From Saussurea involucrata (lineage: Eukaryota; Streptophyta; Magnoliopsida; Asterales; Asteraceae), in assembly GCA_033807775.1 (NCBI GenBank), contig CM066321.1:251832422-251896421 (forward strand): a DNA stretch of 64,000 nt, written 5' to 3'. Positions within the stretch are counted from its first letter, which is position 1, and each line of letters opens with the position of its first letter. The notes beneath the pieces were generated by a model. It worked only from the letters and a program-made list of their open reading frames with translations. It did not search any database and had not been told where the DNA came from. Positions 1 through 13,292 of this stretch are shown here, piece after piece. The position numbers and the translations under genes are program-made.

Positions 1-1112
1 TTTGAGTAGTAGATTTTATGAATAATGAAATTTTGGATGATGAATATAAATTTCTAATGATTTCAAATTGAGTGGTTAGCGTTAATGAGTTGGTGGTTAC
101 CGTTATATTAAAGATGTGGTATTTTCATATGAGATTGAAATTATTGATGTTTGGGTGCTATTGAGAATAGCATACTTGTTCGCCAAAGGGTTATTAGTTG
201 ACTTTAAGTGGAAAAGAAAATGGAAGGATGATCTTATTATGATATAACGGAATATATGGTTGATATGTGTAATCATTGGATTTATATTATTAGTGTTATG
301 ATTAGCAGGAAGAAAGCAATGTTCAATAAACATTTTGATGGTCGTGTGACAAACTTTGTGGTATAAATTGTAGTATAATTATTATATGAATAGTTGATGA
401 TTTTTTTTTACGGTTAAGTAAAGTGAGGTTAATGTTGAAAAACTTTCTTTATGGAGTTGTTTAAGTTAAAGAGTTGTTTTAGACCCTATGCTTGACTTGG
501 CATGTTAAGTCTCATGTGTAAATCAATGAGATGATGACGGGTTTGCCGTTGCGTTTAAGAATTTGATTTAGTGATAATATTATAGTTGGAAATTTGGCTA
601 TGTTTAGAGAATGACATGATGATGATTATAGATCGGAGTGATAATATCATCACAAGTTGATTTGGAATGTCATGATAAATGTTTAAGCCTTTGATAGGTT
701 GATTAAAATTTTATAGATTTGTTAAGTAACGACATTTATTGTTATTATAAGACGTGTTACGATTCTACTGAGATGTTGATGCTAAGTTATTATGTATGGT
801 AATTCATGGTTAATAGAAAGAAATGAACTACATCTTAATTGGAGTTTATCTTGTGAAATAAATAGATATTTTATGCTGAATTAGGCACGATGAGATTTTT
901 CTTGGTGTTGAAAGAGGCACAAAGTGAAACAAAGACATATTGATATTAATTTTGTTAAAAAGATATTGTTGGATGGTTGTTATATAGATGGGTATGGAGT
1001 GCTTATTAAGTTAATTTCGATAGTCTCGATTGGAGCTCGATGTAGTAGTGAGCATAAAGCAACCGTACCTTTTTGCTTAACCGAAGAAGGAATTCTTTTA
1101 AGGGGGAGATGT
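1..1112 (+). mobile_element. 3' end of internal region of Ty3/gypsy element Z (decayed)
   Basis: No open coding survives here. The last bases read as a polypurine tract (AAGGGGGAGA at about 1100-1109) directly before an LTR that begins TGTAATACCCC, the same arrangement as in element B at 16700-16713. The stretch before it (about 1067-1100) resembles the end of the B integrase frame followed by its short 3' untranslated piece, so this is inferred to be the 3' end of a plus-strand Ty3/gypsy element whose start lies left of the window. Upstream of about 900 I recognise nothing. Confidence 0.55.
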
Positions 1113-1282
1113 TGTAATACCCCGCTTTAAAAAAACGTATACTTTAACGTCTCCGAAATATATCATATTTAAAATTGTCAATCAATTATAGTTGAGGGGC
1201 TAAAAGTGTCAATTAACCAAAGGTTTATTAATTTATAATAATAACTAAATAAGTAATATATATATATATATATAGCCTTAGG

Positions 1283-1624
1283 TTCAATAGAGAAGTGCAA
1301 ATATTTAGAGAAATAGAGAAGTAAAAAAACACGGGACCGTTCATATATGAACGTTCATATATAAACAGTCATATATGAACGTTCATATATAAACAGTCAT
1401 ATATGAACGTTCATATGAACGTTCAGATATGACTGTTATATGAACGTTCATTTATGAACGTTCATATATGACTGTTTATATATGAACGGACATATATGAA
1501 CGTTCATATATGACTGTTATATGAACGTTCATATATGACTGTTTATATATGAACGTTCATATATGAACGGTCCCGTGTTTTTTTACTTCTCTATTTCTCT
1601 AAATATTTGCACTTCTCTATTGAA
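1283..1624. mobile_element. foldback MITE with about 100-bp perfect arms
   Basis: Left and right arms are reverse complements from TTCAATAGAGAAGTGCAAAT inward for about 100 bases without a mismatch that I can see. The core is built from alternating subrepeats of TGAACGTTCATATA and AACAGTCATATA. TGAACGTTCA is itself a palindrome, so the whole element could fold into a long hairpin. It lies in (TA)-rich sequence inside the Z LTR. The outermost bases (TATATAG on both sides) suggest insertion at a TA-rich target, but the duplication cannot be told from the surrounding TA repeats. No coding. Superfamily not determined. Confidence 0.8.
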
Positions 1625-1629
1625 CATTT

Positions 1630-1632
<3 letters not shown>

Positions 1633-1672
<40 letters not shown>

Positions 1673-1679
1673 GCAAATT
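1633..1679. repeat. (TA)n microsatellite
   Basis: Uninterrupted alternating TA immediately right of the foldback element. Confidence 0.95.
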
Positions 1680-3822
1680 AGAGTAAACTACATTCATTTG
1701 GTCCCTATGATTTTCATCTCCACCGCCATCACACACCGCCATCTCTCTCTCTCAAATTTCTCATCTTCTCTCTAAAATTACTCTTAAACTACCGAAGGAA
1801 TCAAAGATACAATTACATATTCGGAATCATCTCGTCAAATCCTTCGTAGAGGTATAATTTTCTCCCAAAGTTATTAAGTTTTTGGTTAAGTTCTTGAGAT
1901 TAGTTTCCAATCAGGTTTAAGTTTAGATTATGATGTATTATTGCAAAGTTATGTTGTTATATATGTTTAGAAATGTGTGGTTTTGTCAAAAATGAAGTAG
2001 GACTAAAAAGGGTAAAGTTTAGAATCAAAATGGTGAGTTTTGTGGTTATGTGGTTAGTTGCTCACCAAGTGTTCGGGTAAGTGCTTAAGAGAATAAAGTT
2101 TCATGATTAAGCTTAAGAGATTAATCATTAAGCTCCATTTTGACGTTTAGTATGTTAATTTGTATTTTGAACATATTTAATTGACTAAAAGTTGAAGTTT
2201 GGTTAGTAAAAAGTGAATGACGAAAAGTTGGGAAATCGGACGTTACGGTATGTATAGGTCCGTACTTTGACAGCGCATAACTCACAAACCGTAAGTCCGA
2301 TTGAGCTCAAATTTTACAGGTGAAAGGTACTCAATGTGTTCTACAATTCTTATGAAGGGCCTTAAACCCATTTTTGACTCTAAATAGCTCAAAATATCGT
2401 GTTTTCTGGACTGATCGTAGCATACTCGGATCAGTTTCTGTGTTTTTATAAATTCTGTATAAAATCACCCGATGATTCAAATGAGGTGATTCCAATTCGA
2501 GTAGAACCGTAGGAGGTCAGAGAACAGCTTTCATTTAGATCTTATATTCTGGTTTGGTCTCTAAGTATGAGAAAAACGGTCGAAGAGAAGGGGCTTAGGA
2601 GCTGTCACGTACGGTTCTGCATGGTGTTGAGTATAGTTTTCGAAATGCGTATCAGGTTGTCCGTTTTGAAATTTAAGTTGCTTAGATACCATTAGAGCCA
2701 AAATTCAGTATTAGAATGATTATGATGAGAGTTTTATGTTGTTCGAGTAATAACAATTTATAGTTTAACATATGTAACGCCCTCAAATTTAAGCATTTAA
2801 TATAGGGAAAAATCCGAAAAATGGGTAAATTTAAACCTCAAAACACAAGCCAACTAAAACTCTTAATATAAGGGGTAGCTTGGACAATGAACAAATAAAG
2901 GAGTGTTGAGATATAATACGCACCAACCTATTAATCTAAACTTATGATAATCTAGATGAATCTGGGTGTTTCTATATCTCCCGAAAGTCTCTCATCTCGA
3001 TTTCCAAAAGCCCGTCCTTCCCAAGCTCCTAACCATGGACGGCAACGCCACGATCTAGACGCCACTAGGTGGAACCTGTAATCCACAACATACCCTCAAG
3101 TGTTAGACCAAAAGTATAGAGATTAAATATTCGAGCAATATTAATGGGATTATATCAATGCCAAAAATAAAGGTACCGTCTCCACACATTCTCCACATTA
3201 CCGAAATCCACAAGTTATTATGATCCACATATGTCATGAAAATAAAGAGACAAAGCTCCAAACGGGGGAGACCCGTACCCATCTTGGTGACAAGAACACG
3301 TGAGTGGAGTCACCGCGATGTTGATGGATTACAACTCAAGTCCCGGTCTTAGTTCCCATGCCATATAGACATCACAACCTCAAACCATAAATTGCCTTTA
3401 TTGCATACTCCGTAGAGTTACACCTCAAGGACTTACGGGCACCATATTGCATATCCATCCTAGACGAGTTACACCTCAAGAACCCACGTCCTTTATTGCA
3501 TACCCGCTAGTAGCCACCAATGGCTTAACCAATATATACACATATTCCATAATGGTCTAAATCCTCGTGCACAAGGAGTTAGACTAACAATTCCAAATCA
3601 CAATCATATTTATATATATATATATATATATATCCAATTTCGTTACTACCTTTAAGGTAAGGCAATTGTTCCCACATAATATTGTAAACTAAGTGTCATG
3701 TCCATACATAATACAAAAAAACCATAACACGCTTCTTTCATTAAGACTAATTTACGGATCATGAAGTGTACCCAATTACTTATATTATCTAAAAGTACAT
3801 TCATACAGGTATATTTCCAATT

Positions 3823-3830
<8 letters not shown>

Positions 3831-3892
<62 letters not shown>

Positions 3893-3925
3893 CCCATGCT
3901 TGCACACCTTTAAAAATCATAACTA

Positions 3926-4010
<85 letters not shown>

Positions 4011-4024
4011 ATATATATATATAT
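3831..4024. repeat. expanded (TA)n tracts in left LTR of A
   Basis: Two long alternating TA runs (3831-3888 and about 3929-4008, continuing after one CT interruption to 4024). The matching places in the other LTR (about 10277-10306 and 10350-10382) are much shorter, so the tracts changed length after insertion. Confidence 0.9.
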
Positions 4025-4642
4025 GTAGTCGTCATCCATGAGGAATACAAATACATATATATAAGTTTATATATATGTATATATTCATACTTATACGATT
4101 ACAAGCAATAAATAAGGTAACACTAATTTAAGATCAAAACGCACCATAATTACAATTCTTTCATATAATTTAACAAGAAATTAAATAAGGCATGTATGTG
4201 AGAAAAACTCACCAATTAGGGTTTGTAAAGTGAAAACCCCAAATCTTGAAGAACCCTAATTTATCGAGTAAGGATTTAGAGTTAGCTTGTTATAAGTGTG
4301 AATCTTAACTTAAAATACGAAATAGATGCTAAGATTACTCACCTAAAGGTTTTTAGGAAAACCCTAGAAATAAAGACACTAGCTTGATGGATGGATGGTC
4401 TTCTCTTGAGAGCTTGAGTTGAAGGTTTAGAACTCCACAATATGAAGGTAAACTAGCAACTAACCATCACCATTAACACCCATGGGATTAGAGGCTTCAA
4501 GAGATGAGAGGGGTGAAGAGGAATGAGAAATCGCCAGAGGATTTGAGAGAAAACGAGCAGTAGCAAAAATATGAGAAATAACCCTAAAACTCAGCTTTAA
4601 ACTCGACTCAACCTGCGGCCCCGACCCCCGATCGCGACTATG

Positions 4643-4761
4643 CCAGGGCGAAAATGCCCTGGTCAATCTCGCGTGTCAAAGTCGCTGCTCGAGTGCAGGT
4701 TTCTGTTTGATTTCGGGAATTTGCTGCAAGTCGCGACAATGCCAGGGCGACAATGCCCTGG
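4643..4761. repeat. duplicated CCAGGGC...GCCCTGG hairpins in A LTR
   Basis: CCAGGGC and GCCCTGG form a 7-bp stem with a 6-base loop at 4643-4662, and again at 4742-4761, each followed by a GGTCA(A/T)TCTCGC segment. The same pair occurs in the other LTR at about 18539-18658. GC-rich islands of this kind stand out against the AT-rich LTR. Confidence 0.8.
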
Positions 4762-5242
4762 TCATTCTCGCTGGTCTATGTCGCGAATGGCACACCAGGT
4801 TCTGTCCGAAATCGATTTCTAGCTAACGATGTCCTCTTTGGTTCACAATGGCTCGTGAGATAGAATCGCATGGATGTAGGGTTTGTGCATGGGAGGAGAA
4901 GGATTCATCCTAACCAAATATATACATATATATATATATACACATGCTCACAAATATATATATATATATATATACGAACATATACATATAATTGTTTAAG
5001 CCTAAGATTACGGAAAATAAACGTAGACGTTAAAGTTCCATGGTCGGCGGAAAAAGTTCTGCTTACTTGAAAAAACGGAGTGTTACATTAACTTATAACC
5101 TCACAAACAAATAACGTAACTTATTCGGGGTTAAACTCTAGAATTAATTCTTCACATAATAAGCTATATCTTACCAAATAGTTTTTACTCAAATCATTAA
5201 ATAACCCCAAACATCAACTGTTATAAAAATCGGGATGTTACA

Positions 5243-8200
5243 ATACTCCCCAACTTGAAAATGATTTCGTTCTCGAAATCGAAGCTAGGTAAATAAACGA
5301 GGATATTAAATCTTCATATTCTCTTCTAACTCTAGGGTCATAATAACACCTCAATGATGTAATACCATACCCTTAGGTCACAACTTCTTAACTGATCTTT
5401 CTATAACCCTTACAGTCTCTCCAAACAACTATTCTTACCATCGTTTCTTACCTTAATAAATGAAATCACATCATACCAATCATGAAACATTTTGTACATC
5501 TCTTTACTTTAAATCTTACATACTTAATTCACAAATGAAAATCCAGAAATAACAAGGATTCATCTTTTCATATCTTTCTTAACCTTACCTCTTTCATCAT
5601 TACCCACTCCCCAACTTAGATTTACAAACCTCTTTAGAGTAACTGTTATCATCAAATCCTTATCCGACTATTTCTTGGTCTACCATACCGTTATCATTTC
5701 TCTCATGCTTACACCGAACATCCACCACTCATAGTTACAGCCCAAACGGACAGTTTCTCTAGAATCGTCAGCTAAGGCTTTTAGCCCAGTCCTCGTAACA
5801 CCGAGAATTGCATTCAATGCACTTCTTTACATCCGCGGAATACTCCAACACTCTTGACTAAACTTCATAACGAAGTACTACAGATTAACGGTTACCGTAA
5901 ACATTCTCTTCGATAATAAAGTGAAGTATAAAAACTTGCCTAAAATCCAATGGGATTGAGAAGAACAAGAGTCCTCCTCTCACCCCACCATCACCACAAC
6001 TAAATCTCCAGGTCTCAAAACAACATTAATGTATACTACATGAAAATCCACATACTTTAAATCAAGCATACTTATCACTTTTGAATACTTCAATAATTAC
6101 GGCAGACCATCATTACATCCCTGACTCACACGTTTCGTCGGTACAAAGTGCTACCACTTCCTCACACCACTATCGCACTACGCGACCACATTGCAACCAA
6201 GCACTAAAGTGTTGTATATCAAGGGTGATAATTCCAGTGAACCTGTAGTATGACTACATTCTTAGGTCCGATCTTTCTATTATTGCTTTCCATGATAACG
6301 TGGAGTACTACCCTCAAAACCTTACTTCTCTCTTTCTCCCAACTTTTCCACATGCCGATAACATTTTCCCATTACTATACATAACTAAACAGTTGTACCC
6401 AAAATTCTAACTTAAAGCATTCAACCAAGTTATCTTGAAACGACATCACCATCCAAGTTATTACACATTCTTTGATCTTCAATTAATGCTTTCTCAGACA
6501 ATTCTTTCTCACATAAGAAGCAACTCACATTCCTTAAGGATTTTGCTTCTACTACACTACATTTTGGCTAACACACTCATCATCTCTGTTAAACTTCCAA
6601 TGATTTAAAAACGTAAACTTGCTTAGCCTTCACACAACCAAAAATCACTTTGGATAAACACCCACTACCGTTCCGACATTCTATTCCGATATTAGTCATA
6701 TCACTACGCCATCTTACCAACCACATGCTCCAACAACTTTATAAACCATCCACACCGTAAGTAACACGCTCATCTAATACAATAGTCCTTCACTATCCTA
6801 ACACCCTTACACGGTGGTCCTTTAACTTTTAATCTTCTGATTCACGACGTAACATTCACACATGACCTCAAAATAACCGATGTATTCACATCATGTACAC
6901 TTCAATTATAATGCAATTAAAATACATATAACTCACATCATGCAAAACACGCTCTGAGACGTAAAAATCTCACAGCCCCTTCCTTGCTATCTTCCCAATG
7001 AATTCAAATCATATATGTATCTATATGTACACGTATATGCAACTCTCTTATACTTAACAATGTAGACCATTCACCAAGGTTCATTAGTTCCAAAGGCACT
7101 AAGAATACAAGATCATTAAACGGTCCTCACCCATAAGACCATTACTTAAACCGACACTTATTTAAATAAAATGCAATTAAGCACATAACACATCATAATT
7201 ATTGCAACACCACAATAAACTTAAAAAGCGTATTTTGACCACATAGCTTTCATTTATGCAATAAATTAACCAAAACCTCTTTCACTCGCGATTTACTCGT
7301 CAATCACTCAAACTCCCAAATGGGGTGTTTCATAAGATATGCAACGTCCGTTTTGCGCATACCCTCTTCATAACAGCATACCGGTACCGCTCACGGTTTT
7401 GTTCCTGCCCGCACAGGCATATGCGGGACGCACCCAGACCGCACCCAGTGATAGGCAAAAGACCTCATACCCCTTACACAACCGCCGACTTCAACGTCAA
7501 TAGTCGACCTGTCGATACTTCCTTAACCTATCCTTTAACAAGGGTCCTTAACTGAACCTAATCCTTCCAACATATCATGATCCAATTCACATCCCATCGT
7601 CTTCATCTCCAATTTATTCGTGCAACGTTAATATCACAAGGTCACCATAAATTCTTATTTGACGTCGAGGATATTTCCTTTCTATCTCACCACACTACTC
7701 ATAGCGAGTTGCTAATTCCATCACCTTGATGACTTCTAGTCCTTCCTCCGGACACAACTGTCCTCGGCAACTGTATTTCTAGTCACCGAACAAGGGTACA
7801 GACCCTCATACAACCGACACTAAAGTTCGCTTTCGACTCTCACACCGTTAACCTCTCATCTTGAACACAAATTCCAAAACTACAAACATTCTCCCAAAAT
7901 TTATCCAACACCTCTCCACTCTCGGAGTTCTTTCTAAGCTTATTGTGTAATACTCTACGACCTAGTGAGTTCATAGCCTTCATGCATGACAATGCGATAG
8001 ATAAATCATTTCGCACATTTTCTCATTTTAAAGAACAACACTTGGAACCACTTGGGTACACATGACCCCAATGTACTGCACAACGATCTCGAGAATCGTT
8101 TGCATACAGCTTTCCGTAAAACTTAATCTTCTTAACCAAAACGATGTTGTTACGACAGTAATATATATCAACTGAAAACCTTTTCATACGACAAAAGTTT

Positions 8201-9218
8201 GAAAGAGATTACCGACACGAAGTAAGCTAGTCGGTTCTCACACTCTTTTATATGATATCATCAAGTCAATACTCTTGTTGGTTATAAAAGTTTTGCTGGC
8301 CAACGTCTTCTTGACCTTTTTGCTACAATTTAACTTTTCATGTAAAATATGAAGTATTTTGCAAATTGCTAAGCTCAAAATTTCATTGTGCGCCGCAAAT
8401 GGAATTGCCCTTTTTCTTTAAATACACACTTGCGCATGCTGACTCAACCTCGACTAAAATTGCTATTTATGCATTTGTTTTGAAATCACGAAAAACACAT
8501 GTAACACACACTAGGACACCATACATAAAACTCTACTCGCAAATGAAGGCTACTCACCCAAACAAGGTCAATCGTTACACTCACGCAACTTATCATTGAC
8601 ACTCTACTTCCGACCAGTGGTCTCCTTCTCAGCCTTGTAACACTTGCTATACATGCATTCCACGGCCCACCTACTCAACCATTTCATACTATTTCTGTCT
8701 TGATCAATCAACTCACATTCTATCTCTACACATTTCAATTTACCTATTAAAGGTTGTCTCGGCAGACTTTCATGAGTCCCGCCTGTTCCAGGTTGTCCTT
8801 CCAACCCTCAATCATTTACTGGTCTATCCTCCAAAGAATTGAAGGACTTTGGTGGCATTCTCACCCTCGTTCTGCTATAACACAAAGGGATAATCATAAG
8901 AAATGGTTATACGAATATAGACATACTAAACGTACTTTACCGATCATTAGTTACTGTAATACTTTAGAAACAAGTATGCTTGTGTAACCATATATTCATA
9001 ATAACAGTAGCTAACTGGAATTGTGAACATATTATACATAAGAATACTCGTTACCATCGTTACCGTACTAATTTCACGTATTTCCATCGACTCTAAGACT
9101 ATCCCGTCTTATTACTTCTACCCATATCTCACGAATCATAACTTAATTCATCTCAGCTTAAGTCTAGGTACCTCACCAGCATACCTAGTTCACTTAAACT
9201 AATGCTCTGATACCAACT
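5243..9218 (-). other. internal non-coding region of element A
   Basis: About 4 kb between the LTRs, with a minus-strand primer site at the right end and a polypurine tract at the left end. The longest reading frames are under 80 codons on either strand. I could not find protease (DSG), RT (YVDD/FIDD) or integrase motifs. A minus-strand frame at 8604-8804 is cysteine-containing but not recognised. Nothing else supported. Confidence 0.6.
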
Positions 9219-10275
9219 TGTAACGCCCTCAAATTTAAGCATTTAATATAGGGAAAAATCCGAAAAATGGGTAAATTTAAACCTCAAAACACAAGCCAAC
9301 TAAAACTCCTAATACAAGGGGTAGCTTGGACAATGAACAAATAAAGGAGTGTTGAGATATAATACGCAACAACCTATTAATCTAAACTTATGATAATCTA
9401 GATTAATCCGGTGTTTCTATATCTACCGAAAGTCTCTCATCTCGATTTCCAACAGCCCGTCCTTCCCAAGCTCCTAACCATGGACGGCAACGCCACGATC
9501 TAGACGCCAATAGGTGGAACCTGTAATCCACAACATACCCTCAAGTGTTAGACCAAAAGTATAGAGATTAAATATTCGAGCAATATTAATGGGATTATAT
9601 CAATGCCAAAAATAAAGGTACCGTCTCCACACATTCTCCACATTACCGAAATCCACAAGTTATTGTGATCCACATCTGTCATGAAAATAAAGAGACAAAG
9701 ATCCAAACGGGGGAGACCCGTACCCATCTTGGTGACAAGAACACGTGAGTGGAGTCACCGCGATGTTGATGGATTACAACTCAAGTCCCGGTCTTAGTTC
9801 CCATGCCATATAGACATCACAACCTCAAACCATAAATTGCCTTTATTGCATACTCCGTAGAGTTACACCTGAAGGACTTACGGGCACCATATTGCATATC
9901 CATCCTAGACGAGTTACACCTCAAGAACCCACGTCCTTTATTGCATACCCGCTAGTAGCCACCAATGGCTTAACCAATATATACACATATTCCATAACGG
10001 TCTAAATCCTCGTGCACAAGGAGTTAGACTAACAATTCCAAATCACAATCATATATATATATATATATATATATCCAATTCCGTTACTACCTTTAAGGTA
10101 AGGCAATTGTTCCCACATAATATTGTAAACTAAGTGTCATGTCCATACATAATACAAAAAAACCATAACACGCTTCTTTCATTAAGACTAATTTACGGAT
10201 CATGAAGTGTACCCAATTACTTATATTATCTAAAAGTACATTCATACAGGTATATTGCCAATTTATATAAATATA

Positions 10276-10311
<36 letters not shown>

Positions 10312-10349
10312 CCCATGCTTGCACACCTTTAAAAATCATAACACTTACT

Positions 10350-10383
<34 letters not shown>

Positions 10384-10731
10384 GTCGTCATCCATGAGGA
10401 ATACAAATACATATATATAAGTTTATATATAAGTTTATATATGTGTATATATTCATACTTATACGATTACAAGCAATAAGTAAGGTAACACTAATTTAAG
10501 ATCAAAACGCACCATAATTACAATTCTTTCATATAATTTAACAAGAAATTAAATAAGGCATGTATGTGAGAAAAACTCACCAATTAGGGTTTGTAATGTG
10601 AAAACCCCAAATCTTGAAGAACCCTAATTTATCGAGTAAGGATTTAGAGTTAGCTTGTTATAAGTGTGAATCTTAACTTAAAATGCGAAATAGATGCTAA
10701 GATTACTCACCTAAAGGTTTTTAGGAAAACC

Positions 10732-12276
10732 TGTAATACCCCGGGTAATTCAGTTAGATAAATTCCCTATCAGTTAAATTATTTAACCTTAAGATTTGAT
10801 GTTTAGGATAAGTATAAGATAAGTTATAAGTTCAAGGGTGTTTTGGTACTTATTATATAATTTCAGCCAAAAGTGGAAGATTGATACTTAAATATCTTAA
10901 GTATTCAGGTTACCACTTTCCTTATTCAGAAAGTGTGTATGTGTGTGTACGTTTTGAGAGAAAAAGAAGCAGAGGAAGAAAACGTACGGATAGGGCTTCA
11001 ATTGATTGTGCTGGAATCGAATTGGAGGTAAGTTTCTTTACAATTTGTGTTCATAATCAATAGTATTAGACTTCTATCGGTTTAGAATTTCTAAATTCGC
11101 GACTTGATTGGATTTCAATCGATTTCTGGGTAAATGGAAACCGACTATGTTCTTGAGAGTCCCGGTGAAATCCCGGTAGACTCCCGGTAATGTGAGTCCC
11201 GGTATAAGAGACTCCCGGTAATGTGAGTCCCAGTAATGTGAGTCCCAGTAATGTGAGTCCCGGTATTGTGAGTCCCGGTATAGCAGACTTCCGGTAGTGT
11301 AGAGTTCCGGTAATGTGAACTCCCGGTATAGGAACTCCCGGTACTGAAGAGTCCCAGTTCTGTATAAGTCCTGGTACCCTGTGTAGTCCCGGTAGTGGGT
11401 TAAGTGCAGTGTAATGGGACAGTTGATGATAGGAAATTGTTAGGCTTTATGTGTTTGGTTAGTAAAGCGATGTATGTATCTTAACTTGTTTCAGATTCCG
11501 TGGAGTCGTGATAAGAGATAAGATCATTTTGAAAGGAGCTTGCGAGCGTGTGTAATAATCAAGACAGGTGAGTTTGCTTTGAAAACGTTTTTAACTGGAA
11601 TACGTATATGTGTGGATTGGGAATGCAATTATTGATGACTATGTGTTTATATATGTGATATATGTGAATTATAATATAGTGAGGTATTATATTTACATGA
11701 GTATTATAATGCGTTATAATACGTTGGCCGGGTTTAGGACCGGTGTGTTTGGCTATAGAATCTGTATAGCGTTGTTTGGCTGTAGATGTTGTACAACGTT
11801 GTAAATTATTAGTTGGCTTGCTACCAACTAATATGGCCAGGAGGAATTAGAAGGGAAAGTATAGGATATGTGAGCTTAATTGGATGTATATGATTGTGTT
11901 GCGTGATTTATATGAATGAAGTTTATATAAATGGTTTTTAAACTAACAGGGATTTCTCAGTTAGACCATCAGGTCTAACCCTCATTTTGTTTTAAAAATA
12001 TGTATTCCAGGTGGTGGATCAAGTAAGAGCAAGTAATTAGAGTAACCGATGGATGGCTTGTGTGAAGAATTATAAGATGAAGATTTTGGCTTGTTTAGCA
12101 GTTGTATCACAATATTAAATGTTATGTATGTAAATAGTACAAAGATTGTAGTAGAATGGTTTTCTTCCGATTGTAAAAGACTACGGGACCGTACTTGTAA
12201 TGTGAAGTTCGTTTGTTATATCTATGTTGTGTTACATTATGTGATATGTTGTGTATATGGGATCTGGGTTGTTACA
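10732..12276 (+). repeat. 5' LTR of element B
   Basis: 1545 bp, TGTAATACCCC to GTTGTTACA. It carries a tandem array of a short GTCCCGGTA-type unit (11156-11400), hairpins at 11808-11832 and 11961-11978, and a stretch resembling a splice acceptor (TATGTATTCCAG, about 12000). Confidence 0.93.
11156..11400 (+). repeat. AGTCCCGGTAATGTG tandem array (5' LTR of B)
   Basis: About fifteen degenerate units of roughly 14-17 bases built on (G)TCCCGGTA followed by ATGTGA, TATAG or similar. The same array is in the 3' LTR (17138-17385) with small differences in unit sequence. Confidence 0.9.
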
Positions 12277-12278
12277 AA

Positions 12279-12290
12279 TGGTATCAGAGC
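12279..12290 (+). other. tRNA-Met primer binding site of B
   Basis: TGGTATCAGAGC, the complement of the 3' end of plant initiator tRNA-Met, begins two bases after the 5' LTR. Confidence 0.92.
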
Positions 12291-12537
12291 CTTAACTTAA
12301 GGCATTTAGGTATTTGTATCTGTACCTAGACTTAAACTGCATGTGAAGTAGGATGTCCCTATTATTGTAGAACCTCGGGATATTAAGTATAAAAGGTAGA
12401 AGGAACATCATGTAAGGTAATTTCATATTACACCTGGCCAGTGTAATTGTGATCTTACAGGTACATGTTTGAACTGGAATACCTTGTTATACGGAGTATG
12501 TGCTTATGTGTATATTAATCTTGTTTAAATCTACAGA

Positions 12538-13275
12538 ATGGCAAGCGGTACGCGAAATTCGAATCGAGGAGGAGGAAGAAATCCAAATAGAACTAATCCG
12601 CCAATAGGAACGGGGGACAGGGGAGGCAGAACAGGGGGCAGAGTCGGGGGTAGAACTGGGGGTAGAGCTGGAGGTCGAGCCGGAGGCAGAGTCCAGCCAA
12701 ATAGTACAGAGTTCGTTACCAGGGCTGATCTAATGGCAGAAATGGGAAGACTGCAGGATAGCATACAAACAATGTTTGAACAAAGTCGTAATAATGAAGC
12801 TGATAGACCAGATCCGGAACCTGAAGTCGAATTGCCAATCACCCCTACGGTCTTACCGGTAATAAGAAAATGTGATTACAAGATGTTAGAGCATTGTTGT
12901 ATTCAAGATTTACTGTAAAGTCAATGTACTGTATTTGTTAGCTGTGCCTTTATACTTTGTATGTTATGGGTATAAATAGGCTTGTCTAGTTCATTTGTTA
13001 GTAAGCTTTTGTAATCTTTTAGAAACCTTTTGTAATCCTTTGAGATCAATACATGGATGACACATTTGCTCTCTAGATTCTCTCTCATTACATTCATAAC
13101 TTATTGCTAGAGATTTGGGATTTATCACAAGATGTTTCTTAGTTGCAACCTCCTACATTCTCAGGGGATCGGGATCCAGTGAAAGCAATGAGATGGATGA
13201 AGGAAATAGAAGCCATTTTCAAAACAAGCAAGTGTGCGGATGAAGATAGGGTATTGTACGGGGCAACAATGTTAA
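12538..13275 (+). pseudogene. gag of B, truncated and interrupted
   Basis: The ATG at 12538 opens a frame whose N-terminus is rich in Gly, Arg and Asn (residues 1-55, RG-type repeats), as in plant gypsy gag proteins. At about residue 115 the frame enters a solo LTR (12884-13127). Gag resumes at 13133 with the usual capsid start (pattern F-S-G-D-x-D-P, then WMKEIE) after a one-base frameshift, and runs to about 13275. From there the sequence jumps to the protease region, so the rest of the capsid and the CCHC zinc knuckle are deleted. In an intact element Gag forms the particle and packages RNA; this copy cannot. Confidence 0.8.
12884..13127 (+). mobile_element. solo LTR of a small element in B gag
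   Basis: 244 bp starting TGTTAGAGC and ending GATTTATCA, flanked by the 5-bp direct repeat CAAGA (12879-12883 and 13128-13132). A TATAAATAGG box lies near 12972, followed by TTTTGTAATC repeats. Removing it and one repeat rejoins gag. Likely a Ty1/copia or TRIM LTR left after recombination; the family is not identified. Confidence 0.82.
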
Positions 13276-13292
13276 ACCAGTAATACCAAGAC

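Larger units (their letters stand above)
2773..5242 (-). repeat. left (3') LTR of element A
   Basis: 2470 bp. It matches 9219-19131 minus the B insertion, with only scattered mismatches. It is longer than the right LTR mainly because of expanded TA tracts at 3831-3888 and 3929-4024. It contains two copies of a CCAGGGC/GCCCTGG hairpin at 4643-4662 and 4742-4761. Confidence 0.9.

Noticed and set aside
3652..3897. Minus-strand frame with a long Tyr-Ile repeat
   Set aside because: Translation of a TA microsatellite in an LTR.
7325..7555. Arg/Pro/His-rich frame in element A
   Set aside because: On the strand opposite to the element, short, no recognisable motif.
11156..11400. Regular short repeats suggesting a CRISPR array
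   Set aside because: Units are contiguous without unique spacers, lie in both LTRs of a retrotransposon, and the genome is eukaryotic.
10881..12300. Small plus-strand frames repeated at 16862-18265
   Set aside because: Shadows of the two B LTRs; they occur twice because the LTR does and show no protein-like features.
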